Below the pieces are notes generated by a model, which searched no databases, had not been told where the DNA came from, and saw only the letters and a list, made by a program, of their open reading frames with translations. The position numbers and the translations under genes are program-made. A DNA stretch of 61,684 bases from Paenibacillus kobensis NBRC 15729 (lineage in GTDB: Bacteria > Bacillota > Bacilli > Paenibacillales > Paenibacillaceae): contig NZ_BILZ01000035.1 in the NCBI RefSeq assembly GCF_004000825.1, positions 1 to 61,684 on the forward strand. Reading direction: 5' to 3'. Positions 42,141 through 50,746 of the stretch are shown here, piece after piece. Every line of letters begins with the position of its first letter. Within the stretch, counting starts at the first letter, position 1.

Positions 42141-42713
42141 ATGAAGGAACCCTATTTCCATCACAGAAAGGATGAACCGATTTTGGAGAAACCCGTAGTC
42201 ATTGAGTGCTTTAACGAAGATTGGGCTGGCGAATACAAACGGGAGGAAGGACTCATTAAGGGAGTGCTGGCGGAGACGGCAATCGCAATCGAACATATCG
42301 GAAGCACGTCCGTGCCAGGGTTAGGAGCTAAACCGATTATCGACACGATGGCCGGTGTCCGTCATTTGGATGCAGCCGATCGATTCATAGAGCCATTGTC
42401 TCAGCTCGGCTATGAGCATGTCTATCATGCCGATTTTCCGAACCGGAGGTTTTTTCGCAAAGGCCAATGGAGGGCAGGCACGCACCACTTGCATATCTAC
42501 ACCTATGGTAGCGAGGAGTGGAACAACCAACTATTATTCCGTGATTATCTGATCGCCCATCCGGATGTGCGTGAACAGTACAATCAGTTGAAACTAGCAT
42601 TAGCAGACGCACACCGCAACGACAGGACGTCTTATACGAATGCCAAACACCCGTTCATTACCGATGTGATTCGAAGAGCCCAGGCCGAGAAGGCCCCTGC
42701 AAAAGGAGGCTGA
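42141..42713 (+). CDS. GrpB-like (UPF0157) nucleotidyltransferase-fold protein
   Basis: 190 residues of the GrpB/UPF0157 family, which has a nucleotidyltransferase fold but no assigned reaction. Hallmarks: IEHIGSTSVPGLGAKPIID (GS motif and Asp of the fold, about 53-72), YEHVYHADFPNRRFF, THHLHIYTYGSEEW, and LLFRDYLIAHPDVREQY near the end. The start is uncertain: the first ATG (42141) has no clear ribosome site. The first 10-15 residues may not be translated. It converges on the DUF4097 gene and shares a terminator. Confidence 0.88.
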   Translation: MKEPYFHHRKDEPILEKPVVIECFNEDWAGEYKREEGLIKGVLAETAIAIEHIGSTSVPGLGAKPIIDTMAGVRHLDAADRFIEPLSQLGYEHVYHADFPNRRFFRKGQWRAGTHHLHIYTYGSEEWNNQLLFRDYLIAHPDVREQYNQLKLALADAHRNDRTSYTNAKHPFITDVIRRAQAEKAPAKGG

Positions 42714-42735
42714 CACCTCAATTCTCGTGTCAGCC
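42708..42735. terminator. Bidirectional terminator between convergent genes
   Basis: GGCTGACAC and GTGTCAGCC form a 9-bp stem with a 10-base loop, lying between the stop codons of the GrpB-like gene and the DUF4097 gene. Confidence 0.75.
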
Positions 42736-42752
42736 CCCTATTACATACCATT

Positions 42753-43577
42753 CTACCGAGCCATGACGACTTGAATTGAACCGACCTCCACGTCAGCCTC
42801 TAAGCTGGAGCCGCCCGGGCCGAACGCGCCTTCCTTGCGGTTCGCGGAGTCTACGTCATACGTTATATGATCCACCGCTGCCGTTACCGATCCGACTTTC
42901 GAATGCAGGTTAACCGAGCCTGCGGCCGGGGATTCATCCAGCGTAATGTGAATGTTGCCGACTTCCGATTGTGCCGTCAAATTGTGATCCATCTTGTAGC
43001 CGTCGACCTTAATCTCACCTGTCGTAACATGGAGCTTCATCTCGCCGATAATTCCGCTTGTCTCAATGCTTCCGGCGTTCACCTCGATGTCGAAGCTCTT
43101 CGCCTGAATGCCGCTTGCCTTCACCGTACCGAATGCCGTACTTACCGAGCAATGCTCATACGCTTTGCCAGGGAGCTTAATGACCAGCTTCCGTTCGCCC
43201 CGGCCCGATTTATTGGCGTTCCACTTCTTGTCTTCATGAACGTTCACCCGCAGCTCCCGGTCCTTCACCTGGGCATCGAACGTTATTTGCTTCTCGACCG
43301 CTTGGTCCGTTACGAGCTCAATCTCGGCGGAGTTGCCGGCTGCAGGCTCTACAATGATGCCCATCGCCTCCGCATCTACCACGATGGAGTCGAATTCGTC
43401 CGCCTTCACCGACTCCGTCCGCGTAGTCGTCACGCCCGATCCCGACCCTTGACCGATTGTCGCTTTCTCGGTATCCTTCACTATCGTGTCAACGGAGCCG
43501 GAAGAACACCCTGCTAATGCCACCGCTAGAAGCAAGCTCGAAATCATCACGCTATACTTATGAACAAGACTCATCAT
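42753..43577 (-). CDS. DUF4097-type beta-helical lipoprotein
   Basis: 274 residues. A lipoprotein signal (MISSLLLAVALAGCSS) places it on the outer face of the membrane, with the lipid-modified Cys at about 24. The body is DUF4097-like, a repeated short beta-strand pattern such as GTVKASGIQAKSFDIEVNAG, ETSGIIGEMKLHVTTGEI and VGNIHITLDES, which folds into a beta-helix seen in envelope-stress related proteins (LiaF/YvlB-type). Two ATG codons are possible; GAGGAG fits both. Its partner is unknown. Confidence 0.85.
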   Translation of the reverse strand: MMSLVHKYSVMISSLLLAVALAGCSSGSVDTIVKDTEKATIGQGSGSGVTTTRTESVKADEFDSIVVDAEAMGIIVEPAAGNSAEIELVTDQAVEKQITFDAQVKDRELRVNVHEDKKWNANKSGRGERKLVIKLPGKAYEHCSVSTAFGTVKASGIQAKSFDIEVNAGSIETSGIIGEMKLHVTTGEIKVDGYKMDHNLTAQSEVGNIHITLDESPAAGSVNLHSKVGSVTAAVDHITYDVDSANRKEGAFGPGGSSLEADVEVGSIQVVMAR

Positions 43578-43726
43578 TATCTCTCCTCATCGTTTCTTGT
43601 TCCATCATAATTCCTTCCTCATTCTTCCATAACGGACCATAGACGGTACTCTATCCTAGACTTTAGTCGATGGAGTACATGCGCCGCGTCATTAGACTCC
43701 CGTTCAAAATAGAAATGCAAGTTATG

Positions 43727-43743
43727 ATTTAAATAATTTAAAT
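43727..43743. other. 17-bp AT palindrome upstream of the secreted C39-like gene
   Basis: ATTTAAAT-A-ATTTAAAT is a perfect odd-centred palindrome about 95 bp before the start at 43838. It may be an operator or an AT-rich promoter element. Confidence 0.5.
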
Positions 43744-43837
43744 AGGCCCAAACACCTATACTCATTCGCTATATTTCGACTTACAAACCTCCAAATTTGT
43801 GAAAGAATAGAGAACCTTCTACCAAATAAGGGGGATT

Positions 43838-45310
43838 ATGATGTCTGTCAATCTTAACAAAAAGCTGTTAATTGCGTTATTAACATGTGCAATCGCAACG
43901 GGAGGAACGGCGGTAACGGCCGCGGACTCAACCAATGCCAATGAAGTGCAGCCGACCGAAACTAAACAGCCGGAAGCGGCAGCAGCTTCCGCAGGCAAAG
44001 CGTTGAAGAACGCTGACAAGTTGAACACGAAAGAGATATTGAAAGTAGCCCTTTACCACATCAAGCATTATTTGAAGGACGATGTTCAGACACAAGGCAA
44101 GAAGCTCTCGGCGTCGGACGATCTATTGCCGCTGTATGACTTCGAAGGCAACCTGTTCGCCTATATGGTTCCTCTTCTTGAAGCCAAGAAGGAAATCGGT
44201 TTCATCACGGTAGGCGCCCTAACCGATGGTTACGACGTCTATTCCGTACGGATCGAAGACAATGCTGTTTCCACAATTCGCGAGCAGCTCGCGGCGGCAC
44301 TTGCGAACGGCGCGTCCGAGGCTACCGTCGTCTTCCTTCCTCCTTATCAATACTTTGTCAAAGCCGTGCAGCCGAGCGGCGAGCAATACACCGATCTCAC
44401 GCAGCCGAAAGCAGCGAAAGACGTAACCCAGCGAGTGCTTAAGAACAAGGCAGCGCTTCGCAGCGGCTATGAGTTCATCCGCAATGCCGAGAACGAGAAG
44501 CATTTGAGCAACATTTTGAACACTCCCGACACCGACGCCGATACCGATACCGCCGCCAATGCGGATACCGCTTCTGATCCCGTCGCTGCCGTCTCGGCAC
44601 TGGGCGCTTCTTCTGCGCTGTCCAGCTCGACCGTCATGGCCGTAGCCGCTGCGACGGTGACGAAGGAAGACATCGCTTTATCGTCGGAACGCAACTATTC
44701 GCAGTTCGTGCCCGTTGAATATAAAACAGGGGTATACAGCTATGGCGGCGATCAAGGCTGGTACGCGAAGAGCTCCCAGCAGGACAACGGCTGCGGCCCC
44801 GTTGCAGCCGCGAACATTACGAACTATATGGCGACGGTAACCAACTCGACTAAGTACGGCAAGATGTACACCGGCAGCACACTTTCCTATTCCAACTTCC
44901 TTGCTCATATGAACACGATGTACACGAAGATCGATCCGGGCTGGCTCGGCGAATTGTCCATCTGGGATTTCGCAGACAAAGTCGAATCGTATGCCAAGGA
45001 TAAAGGCGTAACGCTCAAGCGTGTAACGAGCAGCGCTTCCTTCACCCTGGACAACACGGCGAATTATATTAAGGCCGGTCTTAACTCCAATGTTCCAGTG
45101 GGCACGCTCAATCTGTCCATGTTCTCCGATTACGAGTATGAATGGCACTGGATGACCATTACGAAATATTACCGCGACGTGAACGACAACCGCTGGATCG
45201 CCGTTTCGACTTGGGGCCGCAGAGAAAGCATCAATTATCAGACGCACTTCGACGCCATGAAAGCATTCGAAGGCATTGTCGGCGCGCCGGGGCTGATCTA
45301 CTTCTCCTAG
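43838..45310 (+). CDS. Secreted C39-like cysteine peptidase-type protein
   Basis: 490 residues. Signal peptide at 1-29 (LLIALLTCAIATGGTAVTA). An alpha/beta propeptide-like region (about 60-215) precedes an Ala/Asp-rich linker (about 225-275). The C-terminal 215 residues resemble the papain-like C39/C70 fold: QDNGCGPVAAANITNYMA supplies Cys at about 318, EWHWMTITKYYRD supplies His at about 445, and NRWIAVSTWGRR supplies the Asn or Asp position. Catalysis is likely but not proven. AAGGGGGA lies 4 bases before the ATG. It is 40 bp upstream of a lipoprotein gene on the same strand, so the two are probably coexpressed. Confidence 0.8.
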   Translation: MMSVNLNKKLLIALLTCAIATGGTAVTAADSTNANEVQPTETKQPEAAAASAGKALKNADKLNTKEILKVALYHIKHYLKDDVQTQGKKLSASDDLLPLYDFEGNLFAYMVPLLEAKKEIGFITVGALTDGYDVYSVRIEDNAVSTIREQLAAALANGASEATVVFLPPYQYFVKAVQPSGEQYTDLTQPKAAKDVTQRVLKNKAALRSGYEFIRNAENEKHLSNILNTPDTDADTDTAANADTASDPVAAVSALGASSALSSSTVMAVAAATVTKEDIALSSERNYSQFVPVEYKTGVYSYGGDQGWYAKSSQQDNGCGPVAAANITNYMATVTNSTKYGKMYTGSTLSYSNFLAHMNTMYTKIDPGWLGELSIWDFADKVESYAKDKGVTLKRVTSSASFTLDNTANYIKAGLNSNVPVGTLNLSMFSDYEYEWHWMTITKYYRDVNDNRWIAVSTWGRRESINYQTHFDAMKAFEGIVGAPGLIYFS

Positions 45311-45350
45311 CCCGCGGTTCGTCGCTTCATCTTCTAAGGAGGCTCTGCTA

Positions 45351-45848
45351 ATGCGTAACGCCATTGTCCTCTTGATGGCCTGCTGCTTGCTTCTTATTGC
45401 CGGCTGCTCCCGCCCTTCCGCCATCCGGACGGATGAAACGAAAGTGTTCCAGAACGACATGCTGTCTCGGTACTCTGCCGTGAAGAAGCTGACGATACAA
45501 TCCGAAGATACGGGCTTATCGTTCCGGTATGTCATGGACGGCAGCAATGCCGAGCAAGCAGCCATATTCGAGGAAACGCGCAAGTTCTTCCTCAGCGAGA
45601 CGGTGCAGACGAAGATCGTGAAGGAGCGCTTTGCCGATAAGCATGCTTCGCGCACCTTTCCTTACCCCGATGTCGAGATCGTCTTCTCGCTGCACGACAA
45701 GGATACGGCCGATTACAAGTACACATCCGGCTATTACGGTTCGAACACGGATCCAAGCGTCATCGACGGCTATCGGACCTGGTATTACTTCGAGGGCGAT
45801 AAGCCTGGGGTGAAGCTGGAGGATACGGATACGCCGGAAGCTAAATAA
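45351..45848 (+). CDS. Small lipoprotein
   Basis: 165 residues. Lipobox LLIAGCSRP, lipid-modified Cys at about 19. The rest has a mixed alpha/beta pattern with VKKLTIQSEDTGLSFRYVM and FPYPDVEIVFSLHDKD; I do not recognise a family. AAGGAGG lies about 9 bases before the ATG. It follows the secreted C39-like gene by 40 bp and ends at the terminator at 45858. It could be a chaperone or inhibitor of that protein; this is inference from order alone. Confidence 0.75.
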   Translation: MRNAIVLLMACCLLLIAGCSRPSAIRTDETKVFQNDMLSRYSAVKKLTIQSEDTGLSFRYVMDGSNAEQAAIFEETRKFFLSETVQTKIVKERFADKHASRTFPYPDVEIVFSLHDKDTADYKYTSGYYGSNTDPSVIDGYRTWYYFEGDKPGVKLEDTDTPEAK

Positions 45849-45857
45849 GTTTTATGA

Positions 45858-45888
45858 AATGCAGCACCTTGGGTGCTGCATTTTTATT
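45858..45888 (+). terminator. Terminator of the C39-like/lipoprotein operon
   Basis: AATGCAGCACC and GGTGCTGCATT form an 11-bp stem with a 3-base loop, followed by TTTATTT. It is 10 bp beyond the stop. Confidence 0.92.
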
Positions 45889-46019
45889 TGGGGGAGTATA
45901 CCGAAACAACAAATATCCATATCCACGCAACATCAATCTATAGGCAGGCCATAGAACAATATGATGTAATAGTTTAATAATGCTATTGATTAAGGCTTAT
46001 GAAAGGATGAATCATTAGA

Positions 46020-47186
46020 ATGGAAAGTCATACGCAGCTCGGCCTAATGCCCGCTATGGGGTGGAACTCCTGGAACACTTTTACTTGGGATATTAATGAA
46101 CAGCTCATTCGCGACGTAGCGGATCTCTTCGTCTCCGAAGGATACAAGGATGCTGGATATGAATACATCGTTATCGATGACTGCTGGAGTCTCAAAGAGC
46201 GGGATTCGAACGGAAATTTGGTTGCCGATCCGGCTAAATTCCCAAGTGGAATGAAAGCGCTCGCAGATTATATCCATGGGAAAGGGTTAAAATTCGGCAT
46301 GTACTCGTGCGTGGGCACCCACACCTGTGCCGGCTATCCGGGCAGCTTCGAGCACGAATTCCAGGATGCCCAGCAATTCGCGGAATGGGGCGTCGATTAT
46401 TTAAAATACGATTATTGCTTTAAACCTCGGAACATGTCCGGAGAGCTGCTCTATAAACGGATGAGCCTAGCGCTGAAGAACAGCGGAAGGGACATCCTCT
46501 TCTCTGCGTGCAATTGGGGAGAAGACAATGTGTATCAATGGATTCGGGAATCAGGCGCTCATATGTACCGGTCCACGGGGGATATTCGGGATTTCTGGGA
46601 TTCCGTCAAGAGCTTGGCGATTTCACAATTGGATAAAGGCTGCTACACCGGTTCCTTCTGCCACAACGATATGGACATGCTCATTGTCGGCATGTACGGC
46701 GGAAGCAACAACGATTATATTGGAAGCAAAATCGGCGGCTGCAGCGACACCGAATATAAAACGCACTTCTCGTTGTGGAGCATGATGGGCTCCCCTCTGA
46801 TGATCGGCTGCGATATTCGAAGCGCCAACCAGCCAACGAAGGACATTCTGATGAACCCTGATCTCATCGCGATCAATCAAGATATCGAAGCCCGCGGCGC
46901 TTATCGCATTAAGCCGGAGCCGCAATGGTTCCATACGGATGATGTCTTCATGCTCGTGAAAGTGCTGACAGACGGCGACGTCGCCATCGGCTTCTTCAAC
47001 CTGAGCGACGATCAACGCGAAATATCGCTCCAATTCTGGGACATCGGCCTTCCTTATGCTTCCGGATACTCGTTGTCACTCTATGATTGCTGGGCGCATC
47101 AAGAGCTTGGCGTGTTCAAGGAGCGTTTCTCTCCTGTCGTGCCAGCTCACGATTGTCTGGTTGTACGGGCCAAGCTGGTCAAATAA
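46020..47186 (+). CDS. Alpha-galactosidase, GH27 family
   Basis: 388 residues, cytosolic (no signal). It removes alpha-linked galactose from oligosaccharides such as melibiose or raffinose-type sugars. GH27 hallmarks in order: MPAMGWNSWNTF, YIVIDDCWS, FGMYSCVGTHTCAGYPGS, VDYLKYDYC (nucleophile Asp, about 128), RSTGDIRDFWDS (acid/base Asp, about 185), HNDMDMLIVG, and the C-terminal beta-domain after about 285. The length is normal for the family. AAAGGATG lies about 12 bases before the ATG. No sugar transporter is nearby. An imperfect inverted repeat lies upstream at 45968-45987. Confidence 0.95.
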   Translation: MESHTQLGLMPAMGWNSWNTFTWDINEQLIRDVADLFVSEGYKDAGYEYIVIDDCWSLKERDSNGNLVADPAKFPSGMKALADYIHGKGLKFGMYSCVGTHTCAGYPGSFEHEFQDAQQFAEWGVDYLKYDYCFKPRNMSGELLYKRMSLALKNSGRDILFSACNWGEDNVYQWIRESGAHMYRSTGDIRDFWDSVKSLAISQLDKGCYTGSFCHNDMDMLIVGMYGGSNNDYIGSKIGGCSDTEYKTHFSLWSMMGSPLMIGCDIRSANQPTKDILMNPDLIAINQDIEARGAYRIKPEPQWFHTDDVFMLVKVLTDGDVAIGFFNLSDDQREISLQFWDIGLPYASGYSLSLYDCWAHQELGVFKERFSPVVPAHDCLVVRAKLVK

Positions 47187-47390
47187 ATGGGCGGCAACCG
47201 AACTTGCATGCAATGCGGCACCTCGCTCGTAACGGACGATATTGCCATCTATATGAAGCTGGTCTCAAGAACGGCTCAGCGTTACAAATGTATCGATTGC
47301 CTCGGCGAACAGCTCAATTGCGGACGCGAACCTATCGAGAAATTAATCCGCTATTTCAGGGAATCGGGAATTTGCGTGCTGTTCCGTTAA
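47187..47390 (+). CDS. Small zinc-ribbon-type protein
   Basis: 67 residues. CMQCGTSL at about 7-14 and CIDCLGEQL at about 35-43 give a CxxC...CxxC zinc knuckle, followed by EPIEKLIRYFRESGICVLF. Similar small four-Cys proteins are common in Paenibacillus-type genomes and have no assigned role. It starts directly after the stop of the alpha-galactosidase gene, so it may be read through from it, and the true start may be a few codons later. Ends before the hairpin at 47424. Confidence 0.7.
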   Translation: MGGNRTCMQCGTSLVTDDIAIYMKLVSRTAQRYKCIDCLGEQLNCGREPIEKLIRYFRESGICVLFR

Positions 47391-47423
47391 TGCTGCGGGG
47401 AGTATGTCTATGAACGACTAAGA

Positions 47424-47461
47424 GGGGCAGCCCCAAAGTCATTGGACTTTGGGGCTGCCCC
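47424..47461. terminator. Long hairpin between convergent transcription units
   Basis: GGGGCAGCCCCAAAGTC pairs perfectly with GACTTTGGGGCTGCCCC around a 4-base loop (17-bp stem). It can end transcription from either side; the T run is weak on both. Confidence 0.85.
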
Positions 47462-47549
47462 TGTGTCGTTGTCGGTTAAGCAAGCTGTCACACCAAGCGA
47501 GCGGATCTATTTTCGAGACAGCCACTTCCTATTAATTCCAATTCATTGC

Positions 47550-48590
47550 CTACGGAACAAAAACAAACTTGCCATCCTTAATCTCCACATGCAGCTTGTC
47601 ATCGGCAGCCTTGACGAGATAGAAGCGGCTTGCTTGCTCCAACGATTGCTCCTCGCCATCGATTAGAATCGACGGCGGGAATTCAACGGACAGGCCATTA
47701 TGAACAATGGGCTTGCTTATGGAATCGGACATTGCCTCCATAATATCCAGCTCTGCCATATCCGGGTCCAGCACTTGCAATACGCTTGTCATTAAGGAGG
47801 AGAACAGGATGATCGGTCCGAAATCGGAAAACGACGACATCTGAGACGCATCCAACAGATAGAACATCGCTCGAATCGTACCGTCTTCATTCCGTATCCC
47901 TTGCGCAATGACGCCGGTGTATTCTTGTTTGCCGGAATAGAACTTGATCGCAAAGCCTTCCTCGCCCTTCTTAACGGCCTTCGCTTTCATATTCAGATCA
48001 TTATGCTTCAACGCCTTGTTAAGCTTATCGACGAAAGACTTCTCCTTAACCTCCAGCGTGAACTTGCTTGCTTCTGCAATCTGGGCCTCTTCCTTCTGCT
48101 CGGCTAGTTGCTCTTCCTCTTTCTGCTGCGCTTCTTGCGCTGCGGCCAGCTTAGCGGCCTCTGCCTTCAGTTGCTTCTCCTCTTGCTCCTTCAGCTTGGC
48201 AGCCGCTTCTTGCTCCGCTTGCTCTTTCTCTTCCTTCTCTTTCTGGGCGGCTCGTTCTTTCTCTTCCTTCTCTTGCTCCGCCTGACGGGCGGCCTGTTCT
48301 TGCTCTTCCTTCTCATTCTTCAGCCGCTTCGCTTCTACCGCGGCCGCTTTCTTCTCCGCCTGCTTGGCGTCATAGGCTTTCATCTCTTCAGGCGTCATCT
48401 TCGGAAGCGCGAACAGGAACCCGATAATTAGAGCAAGAAACAGGACGCCATATAGGAGAAGAGCCCGCTTCCTTGTGTGCTTCTTCATTCGCTTCGGCAG
48501 CACAAGCCTAGGCTTAATAAGTCCTATGAATAATGCGATGACGCTAATGCCTGATAAACCAAGCAACAACAATGCAGCAAATGCTCTCAC
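47550..48590 (-). CDS. Membrane protein with long coiled coil
   Basis: 346 residues. Two N-terminal membrane helices (about 1-25 and 42-63) lie on either side of a basic loop containing RMKKHTRKRA. Residues about 70-175 are an almost pure Glu/Lys/Ala/Gln coiled coil. A globular C-terminal domain (about 180-346) starts FTLEVKEKSFVDKLNKAL and has FGPIILFSSLMTSVLQVLD; I do not recognise it. The charged coil is encoded by G+C-moderate, repeat-rich DNA. It follows the PH-repeat gene by 78 bp on the same strand, so the two form an operon. Confidence 0.75.
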   Translation of the reverse strand: MRAFAALLLLGLSGISVIALFIGLIKPRLVLPKRMKKHTRKRALLLYGVLFLALIIGFLFALPKMTPEEMKAYDAKQAEKKAAAVEAKRLKNEKEEQEQAARQAEQEKEEKERAAQKEKEEKEQAEQEAAAKLKEQEEKQLKAEAAKLAAAQEAQQKEEEQLAEQKEEAQIAEASKFTLEVKEKSFVDKLNKALKHNDLNMKAKAVKKGEEGFAIKFYSGKQEYTGVIAQGIRNEDGTIRAMFYLLDASQMSSFSDFGPIILFSSLMTSVLQVLDPDMAELDIMEAMSDSISKPIVHNGLSVEFPPSILIDGEEQSLEQASRFYLVKAADDKLHVEIKDGKFVFVP

Positions 48591-48668
48591 TTCTATTCTC
48601 CCTTTGCTCGATCAGCCATTCTATTGGTGCCTTGCCTTGCCTTGCCATGCCGTAATATTGATCTTATC

Positions 48669-50114
48669 TTATCGCCGCACGCCCGCTAACCCGGAGAGTG
48701 CCTCATTCAACAATTCGCACAGCTGTATCTTCGACTCGTTAGAGCTAAGAAGCGTCGGATCAACCTTGTAGTTGTTGACATAAAGCTCCTTGGTCAGCAT
48801 GCCGCGAATCTCGATCGAATGGATATCGCTCCAACGGAAGCGTACTCCCTGCGCCATCATGTTGCGTACATAGAGCGCTTCCGAGGACAGCAGCAGCCCT
48901 TGCTTGGCGCTCCCGAAAGCCGTATCGTCGAACAAAATTAACGGAATTTCTCCCGGCTGAAGAGAGGCGTAAGATGTGCAGGCGCTTTGGAACTTTTTAT
49001 CGCTCTTCGGTCCATCCCCATACAAGAACAGATTGCGCGCCAGATCGTTGCTAAGAATGCTCTTCTCCAGCAAGGACCGGGCAAAATCCGCATGACTGAA
49101 GCCTCCGCTCTGCGCTCCCGGCTTCGAATCCTGTTGCACATTCGCCCCGGCAAGATCGTTCCGCGCCCGGTTCAACATCGCACAGAATTTGAGCTTCGCA
49201 CTGTCCGATGAAAGCATCGTGAGCGAAACCTCGAAGCCATTCACGAACAGCTCCTTGGACATTCCCTTAAGTTCGATTAAACTGACCGCATCATAGGAGA
49301 AGCTCTTCGGCTTGGAGAACGGGTTGCGGATGCATATCCGTTGGTTCGTGATCATGCAGCCGTCCTTTGCACTGCCGAACGCGGTATTGTCGTACACGAT
49401 GAGCGGAATTTCTCCCGGCTGCAGCTGGGCATAGCTCTCAATCGCTTGCTGCATCTTCTTGATCGCCTTCGGATCGTTCGACAATCCGTATACATGCCGG
49501 GACCATTCGCTGTCCGCGAACGATGCGAGCAGTCTGCTGCTATACGCTACCGCTTCTTCCTCATTCCCGATGATGACCCGATCTTCCGCCAGAAACTCCT
49601 CATAGCTGCCGCTCTCCGAGGTTTGGGCCGCATATGCGAGCAGAGCTACGCAGCAGAACTCGAGCAACTGCTCGACGGCCCGGATATCTTCCGAGTTCAA
49701 TACCGACCATGTCAGCGAGATCCGCTGTTTATTGACCGTGATATGATTGCTCCCGCACTCGATGTGCTCGACATTCTTCCATGCAATAGTCGAAGCGCCT
49801 TTAATATAGAGATGCTTGTCCGTCAGAAGAAATCCGCTTTTTCCCGAGCTCATAATCGAGTTGTCGAACATAAGCAACGGCCGTTCTTGCTCATGTTCAA
49901 TGAACGCAAAGGTACGCAGCGCGTTATGGAATCTAGCAGACTCTTTCTCCTCGACTGCGGATGGAAAATGTCTCCGCAGCTCCGGACGGAGCAGCATTTT
50001 ACAATAGTACAACAGCTCCCCTGCATCCAAATCTTCCAGATCATCGCCGTCCATCGTTTCTTGTAGCTGCCGGTAGAAATAATTATCGAACTCTTCCGCC
50101 TGCCGAGTTGCCAT
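48669..50114 (-). CDS. Protein with three PH-like repeats
   Basis: 481 residues. Three tandem copies of a domain of about 110 residues are visible. Repeats 2 and 3 share the pattern QPGEIPLI-(V/L)-(Y/F)-D-(N/D)-TAFGSAK-(D/Q)-G, then (I/L)ELKGM or IEIRGM and KEL(F/Y)VN, then LLNEAL-type ends. Repeat 1 is more diverged (RPLLMFDNSIMSSGKSGFLLT). The beta-rich layout resembles bacterial PH-like (YokE/GRAM-type) domains, which bind lipid, protein or each other. It is first gene of a two-gene operon with the coiled-coil membrane protein, and lies downstream of the STAND gene and its terminator. No catalytic residues are seen. Confidence 0.7.
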   Translation of the reverse strand: MATRQAEEFDNYFYRQLQETMDGDDLEDLDAGELLYYCKMLLRPELRRHFPSAVEEKESARFHNALRTFAFIEHEQERPLLMFDNSIMSSGKSGFLLTDKHLYIKGASTIAWKNVEHIECGSNHITVNKQRISLTWSVLNSEDIRAVEQLLEFCCVALLAYAAQTSESGSYEEFLAEDRVIIGNEEEAVAYSSRLLASFADSEWSRHVYGLSNDPKAIKKMQQAIESYAQLQPGEIPLIVYDNTAFGSAKDGCMITNQRICIRNPFSKPKSFSYDAVSLIELKGMSKELFVNGFEVSLTMLSSDSAKLKFCAMLNRARNDLAGANVQQDSKPGAQSGGFSHADFARSLLEKSILSNDLARNLFLYGDGPKSDKKFQSACTSYASLQPGEIPLILFDDTAFGSAKQGLLLSSEALYVRNMMAQGVRFRWSDIHSIEIRGMLTKELYVNNYKVDPTLLSSNESKIQLCELLNEALSGLAGVRR

Positions 50115-50308
50115 CTATACATGCCCCCGTTTGCCTTAGTTAGGATGCCCCACCTAGCCGTTATCGGCTGTTATTTTTCCAAAGCTTGCCCCTAAGAGAA
50201 GCCCGCTCGGTGAAGTCATAGGAAAAATATACTACATCTTTCGAAGGATCGTCGACAAAATATTCCTATTTATGATTCAATAGTCCCAATATTTTTGTTC
50301 GCTGCAGC

Positions 50309-50347
50309 AAAAAGAAAGAAGACGCAAAGGTTTCCCCTGCGTCTTCT
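50309..50347 (-). terminator. Terminator downstream of the STAND gene
   Basis: Minus strand: AGAAGACGCA pairs perfectly with TGCGTCTTCT around an 11-base loop, followed by TTCTTTTT. It is about 400 bp beyond the STAND stop, so the message would carry a long 3' untranslated region. Confidence 0.82.
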
Positions 50348-50381
50348 TGGTATGTTCTCTGTCCTTGTGCTCATGCATGAG

Positions 50382-50650
50382 GCATACTGACTTCCGACAT
50401 GCGACCGCGCATCCAGTGCGGCAACCGCTGCAAACTTGCAGTTGCTGCTTACCACTCGCTGCTCGCATCGTTATTCCTGAGTCAACGGGATAGTGGAGCA
50501 AAGGCCGCCCCTTTCGCATACTGGCTTTCGACATGCGACCACGCACCATCGCGGCAACTGCCGCAAACTTGCAGCTGCTGCTTGCCGCTTACCGCCCGCA
50601 TCGTTATTCCTGAGCCAAAGGGATAGTGGAGCAAAGGTCGCCCCTTCCGC
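50382..50650. repeat. Two tandem copies of a 134-bp unit in the STAND 3' region
   Basis: Unit A begins at 50382 and unit B at 50516, 134 bp apart; both start GCATACTG, then CGACATGCGACC, and end CCCCTTTC or CCCCTTCC. Each holds the palindrome CTGCAAACTTGCAG or CCGCAAACTTGCAG and the shared segment GCATCGTTATTCCTGAG. No protein-coding frame is convincing. The rest of 50115-50746 apart from this and the terminator shows nothing I can name. Confidence 0.85.
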
Positions 50651-50746
50651 AACCGGCTCTTTCTCTGCCCCCGCGTCTATCTGCCTGCCCGTCAAACCCT
50701 TCTTTCAGCCGTACATCAGCTGCCTTTTCCGGAGTCCACCGCCCGG

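Noticed and set aside
50270-50695. Several short open frames over the 134-bp repeats
   Set aside because: They differ between the two repeat units and lack start signals.
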